Shown here piece after piece: positions 13,680-19,699 of a stretch of 20,605 nucleotides of DNA. The notes beneath the pieces were generated by a model that saw only the letters and a program-made list of their open reading frames with translations, was not told the origin of the DNA and ran no database searches. The position numbers and the translations under genes were made by a program. The stretch lies in assembly GCA_046546375.1 (NCBI GenBank), contig JBKGXV010000062.1, forward strand, positions 1 through 20,605. The letters are read 5' to 3'. Positions within the stretch are counted from its first letter, which is position 1, and each line of letters opens with the position of its first letter. The DNA is from JAEZKC01 sp046546375. Lineage in GTDB: Bacteria > Fibrobacterota > Chitinivibrionia > Chitinivibrionales > Chitinispirillaceae.

Positions 13680-13922
13680 CTACTGCAGGAAGTTTCGTTT
13701 GATTCCCGGCCTTGTCCGTCCGAAAATGAAATAGCAAATCGGGCCGATGTAGTTAACCAGGGAGAAAAGACACCACCATGTTTTTCTACCCTTTATTTCA
13801 TATGCTGAACGTTTTGCAATGCTGGTGATCGCAGCGATGAAAAGGGAGAGCTGAACTAAAATCAATGAGACCAGGATTCCTTTCTGAGTATCGTTCAGAT
13901 TCTTCCAAGCCACTCTTTTCAT
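13680..13922 (-). CDS. Small two-helix membrane protein with PLDc_N domain
   Basis: An 80-residue protein with two membrane helices (about residues 15-35 and 48-67). The second carries LVNYIGPICYFIFGRTRPG, the hallmark N-Y-x-G-P-x-x-Y-F-x-F-G-R of the PLDc_N family (PF13396). That domain forms the N-terminal anchor of cardiolipin synthases but also occurs alone, as here; it lacks any HKD catalytic motif, so it is not a phospholipase. It sits 8 bases before pncB and 16 bases after the Yip1 gene. Its function is unknown. Confidence 0.85.
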   Translation of the reverse strand: MKRVAWKNLNDTQKGILVSLILVQLSLFIAAITSIAKRSAYEIKGRKTWWCLFSLVNYIGPICYFIFGRTRPGIKRNFLQ

Positions 13923-13938
13923 AACGAACCGCCTTCTT

Positions 13939-14460
13939 TTAATTGGCAGGAGTTACCAGTGTAAGTATGAGAAAAATGATAACAGCCTGAATGATCCAGC
14001 CTATGAACACAACTCCGACTGCTCTGGGAGTGCCGGTGTAGTCCAGAGCCTGTCTGACTGCCACCACCATCGCAGCCAGCATCCATATGGAAGCCACCAG
14101 AAACAGAATGCCCCTCAGTGGAGGATAGAACCCGAACACTCGTATCAGCCCCGGAGAACTGGAAAAACCGATAGTGCGCAACAGCTGGCCATAGTCAGCC
14201 TCGGTCTGTTTCTGAGGAAGAATTCTGGTACCCACAAAGTAGGTTATAAAGGCCCAAATGAGCCACCCGCCCAGAGTTCCTGCCAATCCGGCCAGAATAT
14301 CCAAGGGTTGCCCTGTGTAGGAACCGATTCCCGCTGCCAGACTGGAGAGGATAACAACCACCATAGCCTGGGTCAGTGCCGTTTTGTCCGCCTCCACCTC
14401 TTCATAGAAGTCCGCCTCCAGGCGGGCTGCTCGTATCATTCTGGAAAAGAAAAGATTCAT
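13939..14460 (-). CDS. Yip1 family integral membrane protein
   Basis: A 173-residue protein with a charged N-terminal segment (MIRAARLEADFYEEVEADKT) and about five membrane helices: VVILSSLAAGIGSY, GGWLIWAFITYFVGTRI, a conserved GFSSSPGLIRVFGFYPPL turn, FLVASIWMLAAMVVAV and GWIIQAVIIFLILTLV. The order and the 'ALDY' motif fit the Yip1 family (PF04893). In eukaryotes Yip1 proteins work in vesicle traffic; the bacterial members are uncharacterised. It belongs to the osmC-like/Yip1/PLDc_N/pncB operon, 28 bases after the OsmC stop. Two small membrane proteins next to each other hint at a shared envelope role, which is inference. Confidence 0.85.
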   Translation of the reverse strand: MNLFFSRMIRAARLEADFYEEVEADKTALTQAMVVVILSSLAAGIGSYTGQPLDILAGLAGTLGGWLIWAFITYFVGTRILPQKQTEADYGQLLRTIGFSSSPGLIRVFGFYPPLRGILFLVASIWMLAAMVVAVRQALDYTGTPRAVGVVFIGWIIQAVIIFLILTLVTPAN

Positions 14461-14488
14461 TGCACCTCGCTTCAGTTCCGTGGATTTT

Positions 14489-14923
14489 CTAAGATGTTGT
14501 TTTAAGTGAAATGGAAAGACTGACTGGTACTTTAATGGCCTGGGAAACGGGGCAGCCCCTTTTTGCTTCTTCGGCTATATTTTTAAGAGCACGTTCCTCG
14601 ATTTGGGGTACATCTGCTTCGGAATGCAGTTCGATGGAGCTTATCTGAAACCCTTTTTCGGTCTGGTCCAGATGAACTTTGGAACGGGTTTGGATAGTGC
14701 GGGGTTCGTGACCCCTCTGTTCAAGAAGCATAGAAAAAAACATGGAAAAGCATCCTGCCAGTGCGGCTCCGATGAGTTCTTCGGGGTTGGTCCCCTCGTG
14801 ACCTTCCTGAAAGCGTGACCCGAAGGAATAGAAACTCTCCAGGGCTCCGCTTTGAGATGAGATGAAACCGTTACCTTTTTTGAGTCCTCCATTCCATTGG
14901 GCATTGCTTTCTCTAAGGGGCAT
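14489..14923 (-). CDS. OsmC family peroxiredoxin
   Basis: The protein has 144 residues from the ATG at 14923, with AAAGGAG and a 6-base spacing; an upstream in-frame ATG at 14971 lacks both signal and homology. OsmC/Ohr proteins reduce organic and fatty-acid hydroperoxides with two cysteines. Both are present: C58 in AALAGCFSMFFS and C124 in KRGCPVSQAIKVPV. The N-terminus (ESNAQWNGGLKKGNGFISSQSG) and the TNPEELIGAALAGC helix fit the OsmC branch rather than Ohr. It is the first gene of the operon that ends with pncB. The 255 bases upstream to the DUF4380 gene hold a 5-bp hairpin (15040-15058) and T-runs but no promoter or terminator I can defend. Confidence 0.92.
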   Translation of the reverse strand: MPLRESNAQWNGGLKKGNGFISSQSGALESFYSFGSRFQEGHEGTNPEELIGAALAGCFSMFFSMLLEQRGHEPRTIQTRSKVHLDQTEKGFQISSIELHSEADVPQIEERALKNIAEEAKRGCPVSQAIKVPVSLSISLKTTS

Positions 14924-15178
14924 AGATTTCTCCTTTCCCGGGTATGTGGCGGCTGTGGTATGGGGAAGCAAGAAGTGTGCCGCACGGAAGTGCCTTGGGT
15001 AATGGAGAACTGACTCACCTCAGGGGCTCAAGGGTAACATCCCGAAATCTTTCCGGGACCGAAAGTGGGTATCAGGGTACGATTCTTCTTCAGAAGTGTA
15101 AGTATCTGAATTACGGGGAGAAGAAAAAAATTCCGGAGGTGACTGTCACAAAAAAAAGTATCCCGATGAACTTGCCGT

Positions 15179-16168
15179 TTATCCCGCAGCCTGCACGGCA
15201 CCCACTCCAATTTCAGCCTCACTCAGCTCCTTCATATATGAAAGACACCGTTTGTGATCCTCACACGCTTCAAACGGTTCAAGCACCCACTCCTCACTGG
15301 CTTCCATGCTTTCTCCCGGAGAAAGCGTCACATAGGGGGCGTGGTACTCTAGTTCATTCAGTGCATCCGCTCGCTTATGGCTGGTACAATTGTACAGTTC
15401 CACAAGGGCGTGTTCGGGGTGTATCAGTTCTCTTTCATGCTTGGGAAATCTGATAGTGAATGCCTGAGACGAGGCAAAGGCGGTCATGAACCCGTTGTCT
15501 GCAGGAATAAAGGCTTTGGCCCAGCGGTGTTTTTTTTCTTTCGAGGGGAGGGTGGGGTTGATGAAAAAGAAGCCTTCCTCACTTTCAAAACTGCTGGGTT
15601 CCTGACTTCTGGTATGTCTGCTGTCGATACATACTGCGTTTGGATCAGACATCGGCACGTAGCAGCGGGCATAGCCATCTACCCGGGTGTTGAACCAGAG
15701 ATCCCAGGATACGGGGCTGTTTCTGATATTGGTGGCTGAAACGTGAAACCGTACACTGCCGCTGTCCTGGATCTCTATCGTTTTAGTCATCTGTACCCCG
15801 GTGAACTCGCTGGGAGGGCCCTGCATCACTACGTGGGAATCAGATTTTTCCAGGGGTTCAAAATACCCGAAATTGAGATAGGGATCGGGGGGCCAGACAG
15901 CTTTTTTCTGCAGACGGCGGGGACTTTTGTCCTGATGTATCCACCACTCGCTTTGAGGGCCCACCCAGATGATGTGTCCGTTGTGTGCCTTCCATCTGGT
16001 TTCCGGGCCGAAAGAACGGCGGATCCGGGGGGAAGCATTCCAGATTGAACTGTCTGCTTTGAGAACATTCGGTTTTCCCGAAAGCCTGAACAGAGCCACC
16101 ATGCCTCCCAGGTCAGGAAGCACCCCCAGTTCCATCTCTCCATTGCTCAACGTTACCAATCTACCCAT
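15179..16168 (-). CDS. DUF4380 protein (sugar mutarotase-like fold)
   Basis: A 329-residue protein with no signal peptide, starting MGRLVTLSNGEMELGVLPDLGG with GGGGAG four bases before the ATG. The opening beta strands, an early GGMVALFR turn, WKAHNGHIIWVGPQSEWW (about residues 58-75), a central TKTIEIQDSGSVRFHVSATN strand pair, VSWDLWFNTRVDG and a late HALVELYNC match the DUF4380 family. Its fold resembles galactose mutarotases and aldose epimerases. The family probably binds sugars, but no catalytic assignment is established. It stands alone: the next minus-strand gene is 255 bases away, and upstream lies a 299-base stretch shared with a plus-strand small gene. Confidence 0.8.
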   Translation of the reverse strand: MGRLVTLSNGEMELGVLPDLGGMVALFRLSGKPNVLKADSSIWNASPRIRRSFGPETRWKAHNGHIIWVGPQSEWWIHQDKSPRRLQKKAVWPPDPYLNFGYFEPLEKSDSHVVMQGPPSEFTGVQMTKTIEIQDSGSVRFHVSATNIRNSPVSWDLWFNTRVDGYARCYVPMSDPNAVCIDSRHTRSQEPSSFESEEGFFFINPTLPSKEKKHRWAKAFIPADNGFMTAFASSQAFTIRFPKHERELIHPEHALVELYNCTSHKRADALNELEYHAPYVTLSPGESMEASEEWVLEPFEACEDHKRCLSYMKELSEAEIGVGAVQAAG

Positions 16169-16251
16169 TTTTCTCCCCAGTGCTGCCTGTCTCTAAGTGA
16201 ATCCGAACTCAGGGAAAGTAAAAACAATATAGAACAATGCTGATATGGCGA

Positions 16252-16265
16252 CAAGAATCTTCTTG
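16252..16265. promoter_or_regulatory. Inverted repeat CAAGAA-TC-TTCTTG
   Basis: A perfect 6-base inverted repeat with a 2-base centre lies about 140 bases upstream of the -24/-12 element at 16405. That is a distance at which activator sites for sigma-54 promoters often lie. A second, looser pair, TGAC-N6-GTCA, is at 16304-16317. The rest of 16169-16404 shows no gene on either strand. Confidence 0.35.
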
Positions 16266-16404
16266 GGAGAAAGGGGGATGGAATCAACTCCGGAATCTCA
16301 AAATGACATAAAAGTCACAATATGGGAAGGCAATAGCACGAATTAAAGAGGACCTCGGGCAGTTATCAACAATGTTGCAGTAATACAGGCGGAGGGCAGA
16401 CTGG

Positions 16405-16423
16405 TTGGCACGAATATTGTGCT
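16405..16423 (+). promoter_or_regulatory. Probable sigma-54 (-24/-12) promoter for the 61-aa gene
   Basis: TTGGCACG (16405-16412), four bases, then TTGTGCT (16417-16423). The -24 GG is at 16407-16408, followed by ten bases and GT at the -12 position. The -24 half is a full match to the consensus; the -12 half has TTGT in place of TTGC. Transcription would start near 16431, leaving a leader of about 37 bases. No sigma-70 pair with proper spacing is visible in the same stretch. Confidence 0.5.
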
Positions 16424-16467
16424 ATATAGCTACCAGCAGTGTAGACTCCGCTTGAAAGGAGAAGACC

Positions 16468-16653
16468 ATGAGAAGAAATGAAGCGACCGGACGGATAAGA
16501 GAAAAAGCTAGTGAAAAACGTAAAACCACGGGTATCCCTTTCATGGCCGGAAGACCCAAACGTGAAACCGTTATCTGTTCGGACGACCTCATGAATCTGA
16601 AAATCGCACTGGCCACATGTAAAACATTGGATGAGTTTTTACGGATGGTCTGA
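16468..16653 (+). CDS. Uncharacterised 61-residue basic protein
   Basis: A small ORF with a strong ribosome site: AAAGGAG ending at 16461, six bases before the ATG. Residues 1-35 are very basic and probably disordered (RRNEATGRIREKASEKRK, then FMAGRPKRET). Residues 38-61 look like an amphipathic helix-turn-helix-sized segment, ICSDDLMNLKIALATCKTLD followed by EFLRMV. There is no signal peptide or membrane helix. I do not recognise the family. A basic tail before a short folded part would suit a nucleic-acid or partner-binding peptide, but this is a guess. The upstream -24/-12 element and the terminator-like hairpin just after the stop make it a complete single-gene unit. Confidence 0.65.
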   Translation: MRRNEATGRIREKASEKRKTTGIPFMAGRPKRETVICSDDLMNLKIALATCKTLDEFLRMV

Positions 16654-16671
16654 TCGGCTGAAATAGAAGCT

Positions 16672-16710
16672 GCAGTATCTGCCATCATGGCGGATACTGC
16701 CCGGTTTCTT
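16672..16710 (+). terminator. Long hairpin between convergent genes (likely shared terminator)
   Basis: A 12-bp stem with one G-U pair (16672-16683 with 16689-16700) has a 5-base loop and lies between the stop of the small plus-strand gene (16653) and the stop of the FecR gene (16709). On the plus strand GGTTTCTTACTTCT follows; on the minus strand AGCTTCTATTTC follows. Neither is a pure T-tract, but position and stem length support termination on both strands. Confidence 0.6.
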
Positions 16711-17419
16711 ACTTCTGAGCATCATAATTCATGTTTTTCTTCATGAATTCATCACCCTGCTCTTTATTGAATTCCTCAGTGGCGTATTTACCGTCCTTGC
16801 GAACAGAAATCTTTTGTCCGGCAACAATATCCATCCACTGATCAAGTGAAACCTCATAGGGTCCAGGTACCTCTTCAGGACCCGGAACCTCAACGGGTTC
16901 GCCACACGATTTCTGTTTCTCTATTTTCTTTTTGACTTCCTTATTCAATCCTACCGCCACTTTTCCATCAAAAACGCTTACCGCTGTTGTGGAATCCTTG
17001 TCTGTGCCCATGTGAAAAATAGTACCGCGTATGGCTGCAACCGCAGTGGGTGATGAAAGCTCGAAATCGCGTCTTTTGGAAAGTTTTTTCATATTCACCC
17101 ATAAATTGCCGATCTGAGAGCTGGTTCGTACAGTCTTGTCATCACTTTTTTCCACCTTCAATATCGAGTTCTCATCCATGCGAACCACCTCACCCTTTTT
17201 GAAGGTGATTTCCACCATGGATTCTTTGCCGCTGCTGATCTTGTCCCCCACCGCGACAGGCATGTTGATTCTGACAGAGCGTGAACGGCTGGAACCTTTT
17301 CTGGTGATTTTTGCCTCACCGTTGATTCGGGAGATTTGTGCTTGCGGTTCTATGGCAATGGACTGACTGCAGATAAGCAGGCTGAAAACTGTACAGAGAA
17401 CGGCTTTGAGGTGATGCAT
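16709..17419 (-). CDS. Secreted FecR-domain protein
   Basis: The protein has 236 residues from the ATG at 17419. That start puts a signal peptide at the N-terminus (MHHLKAVLCTVFSLLICSQS, cleavage near SIA); a longer start at 17479 would bury it. A FecR domain follows (about residues 30-155): RINGEAKITRKG, NMPVAVGDKISSGKESMVEI, FKKGEVVRMDENSILKVE and ELSSPTAVAAIRGTIFHM. A proline-rich EVPGPEEVPGPYEV spacer and a charged end complete it. Classical FecR proteins are membrane regulators of an ECF sigma factor; here there is no transmembrane anti-sigma part and no sigma gene. It therefore looks like one of the many periplasmic FecR-domain proteins of unknown role. It follows pilT after 84 bases and a weak terminator. 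Its own ribosome site is poor. Confidence 0.85.
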   Translation of the reverse strand: MHHLKAVLCTVFSLLICSQSIAIEPQAQISRINGEAKITRKGSSRSRSVRINMPVAVGDKISSGKESMVEITFKKGEVVRMDENSILKVEKSDDKTVRTSSQIGNLWVNMKKLSKRRDFELSSPTAVAAIRGTIFHMGTDKDSTTAVSVFDGKVAVGLNKEVKKKIEKQKSCGEPVEVPGPEEVPGPYEVSLDQWMDIVAGQKISVRKDGKYATEEFNKEQGDEFMKKNMNYDAQK

Positions 17420-17466
17420 TGGCTCTTTTTTCTTTAAGGGGTTCACGGACAATCTGATTTCAATAT

Positions 17467-17498
17467 AAAAAACGGACATTTACTGCTGCCCGTTTTTT
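17467..17498 (-). terminator. Weak terminator between pilT and the FecR gene
   Basis: Complementary A6CGG and CCGT6 arms (17467-17475 with 17490-17498) enclose a 14-base loop and lie 6 bases past the pilT stop on the minus strand. The stem has only three GC pairs, so read-through into the FecR gene is likely. Confidence 0.45.
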
Positions 17499-17503
17499 TC
17501 CAA

Positions 17504-18601
17504 TCAGAGCATCCAGCGTCTGTCCGAAGTACCCGACACCCCCTGAACCTGCAGTTCGAAATCATCGGGATTGGAGGCGTTCTGTTTGGCAACTTCCAGA
17601 GAAATCAGCTCCTCCTGATACAAATGAAGCAGCGACTGGTCAAAGGATTGTGAACCGTACTGGGTATATCCCTCCGCTACCGCAGGAAGAATAAGATGTG
17701 TTTTATCCGGATCGAGAATGTACTCCGCAATGGCTGCATTGTTGATGAGAATTTCAGCAGAGGGTATTCTTCCGCCGTTGTCCTTTCTGGGCAGCAGGCG
17801 AAGAGAGATGATTCCGACAAGCACATTTGACAGCACCAGCCGGATCTGATCGTGCTGATGGGGAGGGAAAAAGGAGATTATTCTGCTGATGGTTTCCACT
17901 GTATTCATCGTATGAAGTGTACTCATGACCAGATGGCCGGTGTCGGCCGCACTCAATGCGGTCTCAATCGTCTCCTTGTCTCTGATTTCACCTATGAGGA
18001 TTATGTCGGGATCCTGACGGAAACTTGCTTTGAGTGCATCGGTGAAGGAGGGACAGTCTGGTCCGATTTCTCTCTGGGCGACAATGCTCTTTTTGTCACG
18101 GTGAAGAAACTCGATAGGATCTTCTATAGTGACAATGTTTTCGGAAACACTGGAATTCACATGATCGATCATTGATGAAAGCAGCGTGGATTTCCCGCTG
18201 CCGGTGGTCCCGGTCACCAGTATCAGACCTCTTTTGCGCATGGACAGGTCCAGAATCACCTCCGGGAGAGCAAGCTCGGAGAAATGGGGTACTGTGGTTT
18301 TTATGGAACGGATTGCAAGAGAGGGCGTTCCTCTTTGTCTGAAAGCGTTTATTCTGAATCTGCCCACATCCCGTATGCCCACTGCGAAATCAAGTTCCGG
18401 GCTGGACTGGAATTTTTCATAATTGTCCTTGGTCATGAGCGTTTTGAGTATGTTGTCCATGTTTTCGACCGTGACGGGATCTTTGCCGACCTTGAAGAGC
18501 GATCCGCTGAGTCTGAACACGGGCTGAACTCCGCACCTTATGTGAAGGTCGGATGCTCCCTTGTCTACCATAGCTTTCATTAATGCATGTATGTTTATCA
18601 T
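17504..18601 (-). CDS. pilT: Type IV pilus retraction ATPase PilT
   Basis: A 365-residue hexameric secretion-ATPase family protein with the usual PilT length. An N-terminal PAS-like domain (ASDLHIRCGVQPVFRLSG, residues 16-33) is followed by the RecA-like core: Walker A GTTGSGKST (131-139), Asp box IEDPIEF (159-165), Walker B ILIGEIRD (201-208) and His box TGHLVMSTLHT (221-231). The end SFDQSLLHLYQEELISLEVA and SNPDDFELQVQGV is typical of PilT/PilU. It drives pilus disassembly for twitching motility and DNA uptake. PilU cannot be excluded from sequence alone. The start codon overlaps the aminopeptidase stop as ATGA, so the two are translationally coupled. No other pil gene is in the window. 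Confidence 0.93.
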   Translation of the reverse strand: MINIHALMKAMVDKGASDLHIRCGVQPVFRLSGSLFKVGKDPVTVENMDNILKTLMTKDNYEKFQSSPELDFAVGIRDVGRFRINAFRQRGTPSLAIRSIKTTVPHFSELALPEVILDLSMRKRGLILVTGTTGSGKSTLLSSMIDHVNSSVSENIVTIEDPIEFLHRDKKSIVAQREIGPDCPSFTDALKASFRQDPDIILIGEIRDKETIETALSAADTGHLVMSTLHTMNTVETISRIISFFPPHQHDQIRLVLSNVLVGIISLRLLPRKDNGGRIPSAEILINNAAIAEYILDPDKTHLILPAVAEGYTQYGSQSFDQSLLHLYQEELISLEVAKQNASNPDDFELQVQGVSGTSDRRWML

Positions 18602-19677
18602 ACGTCCAACTCGATGAGGTTTCTTGGTGAATGAGTAATAAGGGACGAGCCGGACTTGCCCAGCACGACCATGTCTTCTATACGGACTCCGCCCAGATCC
18701 GGGATGTAGACACCCGGCTCTATGGTCACAACGCTGTTCTCCAAAAGAACATGTTTGTTTTTCAGGCTCACACGTGGTTTCTCATGGATTTTCAGCCCGA
18801 CACCATGGCCTGTTGCATGCCCGAAGAAATCTCCCAGCCCCTCTTTTTCGATGACTTCTCTGGCGCTGCGGTCCAGCTCTGATCCCTTGACACCTGCTCT
18901 GGCCTGCGAACGGGCCTTGCTTTGAGCTCTTGATACCACATTATAAATATGCCGTTGTTCAGAGGATGCCTTTCCGTACACTATCGTCCGGCTCATGTCC
19001 GAACAGAATCCGTTTACAGTGCATCCGAAATCAAACAGGATGAGATCACCTCTGGCCAGCTTTTTTTCCCCAGGACTACCGTGAGGTAAAGCGCTTCTGG
19101 CTCCGAAAAGTACAATGGTGTCAAACGAGGGTTTTTCCGAACCATACCGTAAACAGAAGCTCTCAAGAAGTCTTGCCAGTTCAGATTCCTTCATACCCCG
19201 ATCGATTTCAGGCAGAACGGTTTTGAATGCCTTGTCACCTATGCGGGCCGCTTTTCTCATCTGAGAAATTTCTTCTTTTGTTTTCTGTACCGGAACCGAA
19301 CCAAGTTCACTCGACAATGGCACAAATTTGACTTTGGGAAGGACTCGTTTGAGTTCATGAAACTGGTCTACAGTAAGGACATCGGACTGGATACCCAGTA
19401 CTGAACCGGAATGTATGAATTCGGAAAAGTATCGGAAGTTACTTTCCTGAATCAGATGAAATTTCCAGGGACGGTTTTTCTGGCAGAAAACCTGTGCAGA
19501 TTCCTTGTATCTGAAATCGGTGAAAAGTTCAAGTTTTCCAGAGGTGATAAGCAGGCTTGCATTCGATGAACGGAAACCGCTTATGTATTCTACATCCGCA
19601 GGATCGGAAATGAGTATGTGAGTACAATGTCGCTTGGAAATGATTCTGCGGATTGCACTCACCCTTGGTGAAATCAT
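18598..19677 (-). CDS. M24 family metallopeptidase (Xaa-Pro aminopeptidase type)
   Basis: The protein has 359 residues from the ATG at 19677 (AAGGAA four bases upstream). The open frame runs 87 residues further but only through the previous gene, and that stretch is non-homologous. Residues 1-130 are a creatinase/prolidase N-terminal domain (DPADVEYISGFRSSN). The pita-bread catalytic domain follows with all five metal ligands: D216 and D227 (LFDFGCTVNGFCSDMSR), H291 (GHATGHGVG), E320 (VTIEPGVY) and E334 (GVRIED), plus the conserved H199. It should remove N-terminal residues before proline or cleave Xaa-Pro dipeptides in the cytosol. The length fits the short PepP/PepQ-like branch. It begins 22 bases after the repeat protein gene and overlaps pilT by ATGA. 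Confidence 0.92.
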   Translation of the reverse strand: MISPRVSAIRRIISKRHCTHILISDPADVEYISGFRSSNASLLITSGKLELFTDFRYKESAQVFCQKNRPWKFHLIQESNFRYFSEFIHSGSVLGIQSDVLTVDQFHELKRVLPKVKFVPLSSELGSVPVQKTKEEISQMRKAARIGDKAFKTVLPEIDRGMKESELARLLESFCLRYGSEKPSFDTIVLFGARSALPHGSPGEKKLARGDLILFDFGCTVNGFCSDMSRTIVYGKASSEQRHIYNVVSRAQSKARSQARAGVKGSELDRSAREVIEKEGLGDFFGHATGHGVGLKIHEKPRVSLKNKHVLLENSVVTIEPGVYIPDLGGVRIEDMVVLGKSGSSLITHSPRNLIELDV

Positions 19678-19699
19678 ACATTTCCTTGTTTTTTTGGGG

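Noticed and set aside
15121..15149. GTGACTGTCAC palindrome beside A/T runs as a terminator for the DUF4380 gene
   Set aside because: The palindrome leaves too small a loop for a stable hairpin (at most 4 bp with a 3-base loop), and the T-run on the minus strand lies on the wrong side or too far away.
14944..15453. 169-residue plus-strand frame between the OsmC and DUF4380 genes
   Set aside because: Half of it is antisense to DUF4380, there is no ribosome site, and its composition looks random.
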